This document shows, in pieces, positions 63,416 through 64,000 of a DNA stretch of 64,000 nt. Every line of letters starts with the position of its first letter. Position 1 is the first letter of the stretch. The stretch spans positions 3,286,001-3,350,000 of the forward strand of contig JASGIT010000001.1 in the NCBI GenBank assembly GCA_047601665.1, given 5' to 3'. Under the pieces are notes generated by a model, which saw only the letters and a list, made by a program, of their open reading frames with translations, was not told where the DNA came from and did no database searches. Source of the DNA: JASGIT01 sp047601665. GTDB taxonomy: Bacteria > Pseudomonadota > Gammaproteobacteria > Burkholderiales > Burkholderiaceae_C. Position numbers and translations under genes: made by a program.

Positions 63416-64000
63416 ATGTCGCGTGTTTGGAAGCCTCCGGCCTGGGTGGCGTTGGCGGTGTGTTTGAGCGGGTGCGCCGTGGGGCCGGACTACGTGCGGC
63501 CCGCCGCGCCGGACCAGGCCGATCAGCAGGCCGCATTCCTGGAAGACGGCGCCTGGCGGCAGGCCATGCCCTCGCAGCCCGACCCCTCGCAGCCCTGGTG
63601 GGCGGCCTATGGCGATGCGCGGCTGAATGAACTGGTGGCCGAGGCCACGCAGGCCAACCAGACGCTGGCCGCAGCCGAGGCGCAGTACCGGCAGGCGCAG
63701 GCGCTGGTGCAGGGCGCGTCGGCGGCGTACTACCCCGCGGTGGGCATCAGCGCGTCGCCCACGCGGGCGCGCACCGTCAACAACGGCGTTTCGCGCCTGG
63801 GCAACAGCCATGCGTGGACGCTGGCCGCGTCGTGGGAGCCCGACCTGTGGGGCAGCGTGCGCCGCAGCGTGGAGGCGGCCCAGAGCAGCGCCCAGGGCAG
63901 CGCCGCCGACCTCGCGGCGGCGCAACTGGCGGTGCAGGCCAGCGTGGTGAACAGCTATCTGCAATTGCGCGTGCTCGACCGGCAGCAGGCGCTGTATACG
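63416..64000 (+). CDS. NodT-family RND efflux outer-membrane lipoprotein (5' part, cut by window edge)
   Basis: The first 195 residues of an outer-membrane factor of the OprM/NodT family. ATG 63416 follows AGAGGA. The signal ends at a lipobox (LSGC), followed by AVGPDYVRPA, the classic start of these lipoproteins, then WWAAYGDARLNELVAEATQA and SWEPDLWGSVRRSVEAAQSS. Membrane-fusion and pump genes are expected beyond the right edge. Confidence 0.92.
   Translation, partial: MSRVWKPPAWVALAVCLSGCAVGPDYVRPAAPDQADQQAAFLEDGAWRQAMPSQPDPSQPWWAAYGDARLNELVAEATQANQTLAAAEAQYRQAQALVQGASAAYYPAVGISASPTRARTVNNGVSRLGNSHAWTLAASWEPDLWGSVRRSVEAAQSSAQGSAADLAAAQLAVQASVVNSYLQLRVLDRQQALYT

Overview
The window is GC-rich DNA from a betaproteobacterium of the Burkholderiales, most likely a Comamonadaceae member close to Acidovorax or its relatives. 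This is inferred from gene order (exbB-exbD-lpxK-Trm112-kdsB-adk; lptFG divergent from pepA-holC), a monomeric NADP isocitrate dehydrogenase, Bug-type binding proteins, and intergenic repeats of a kind I recall from this family. No rRNA, tRNA, CRISPR array or intact insertion sequence was recognised.

Layout. 0-6.2 kb: iron uptake. The tail of a FecR-like regulator precedes a TonB receptor with a signalling domain, a ThuA-like exported protein and a second TonB receptor; a 265-bp palindromic MITE-like element separates the first two genes of that set. 6.2-14.9 kb: a sugar-acid locus around the KDPG node. A LacI-type regulator faces gntK, an MFS transporter, edd, eda, uxuA, a Bug-type binding protein and a KDG kinase. 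Gluconate (GntK, Edd) and mannonate (UxuA, KdgK) routes both end in KDPG, which Eda cleaves.

15-21.5 kb: a crotonase, a truncated gene, xth, then a patchy accessory islet with an unknown pair of translationally coupled genes, a hipBA toxin-antitoxin module behind a repeated operator array, and IS3-family relics. 21.5-27 kb: exported MsrA, a DipZ-like CcdA/thioredoxin fusion and exported MsrB, divergent from a two-component system. 27-30.5 kb: the most unusual locus, a cytoplasmic phosphoesterase plus alpha/beta-hydrolase followed by a metacaspase-like peptidase in another frame, with the frame change at a GC dinucleotide run.

30.4-41.9 kb: LysR/TauD pair, hemerythrin and KatE catalase, a GGDEF-EAL protein, a TenA/PqqC-fold protein, aminotransferase with CysB, a split chromate transporter and CbiX. 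41.9-59.4 kb: housekeeping genes: lptGF, pepA-holC, an ABC binding protein, a 2-hydroxyacid dehydrogenase, lexA with two LexA boxes, an asparaginase, adk, kdsB, lpxK, exbBD, xseA, sodB and icd. 59.4-64 kb: DUF192 protein, a small Ala/Lys/His-rich exported protein, a YdeP-like molybdopterin oxidoreductase with a nitrobindin-like partner, and the start of a NodT-type outer-membrane lipoprotein.

Two dispersed repeat families stand out. One is a 77-bp hairpin element present twice, once supplying the start region of exbD. The other is a roughly 50-bp AGCGCT/AGCTAT element at gene ends, and apparently inside the reading frames of the asparaginase and lpxK genes. Starts were chosen by Shine-Dalgarno sites, signal peptides and family length.
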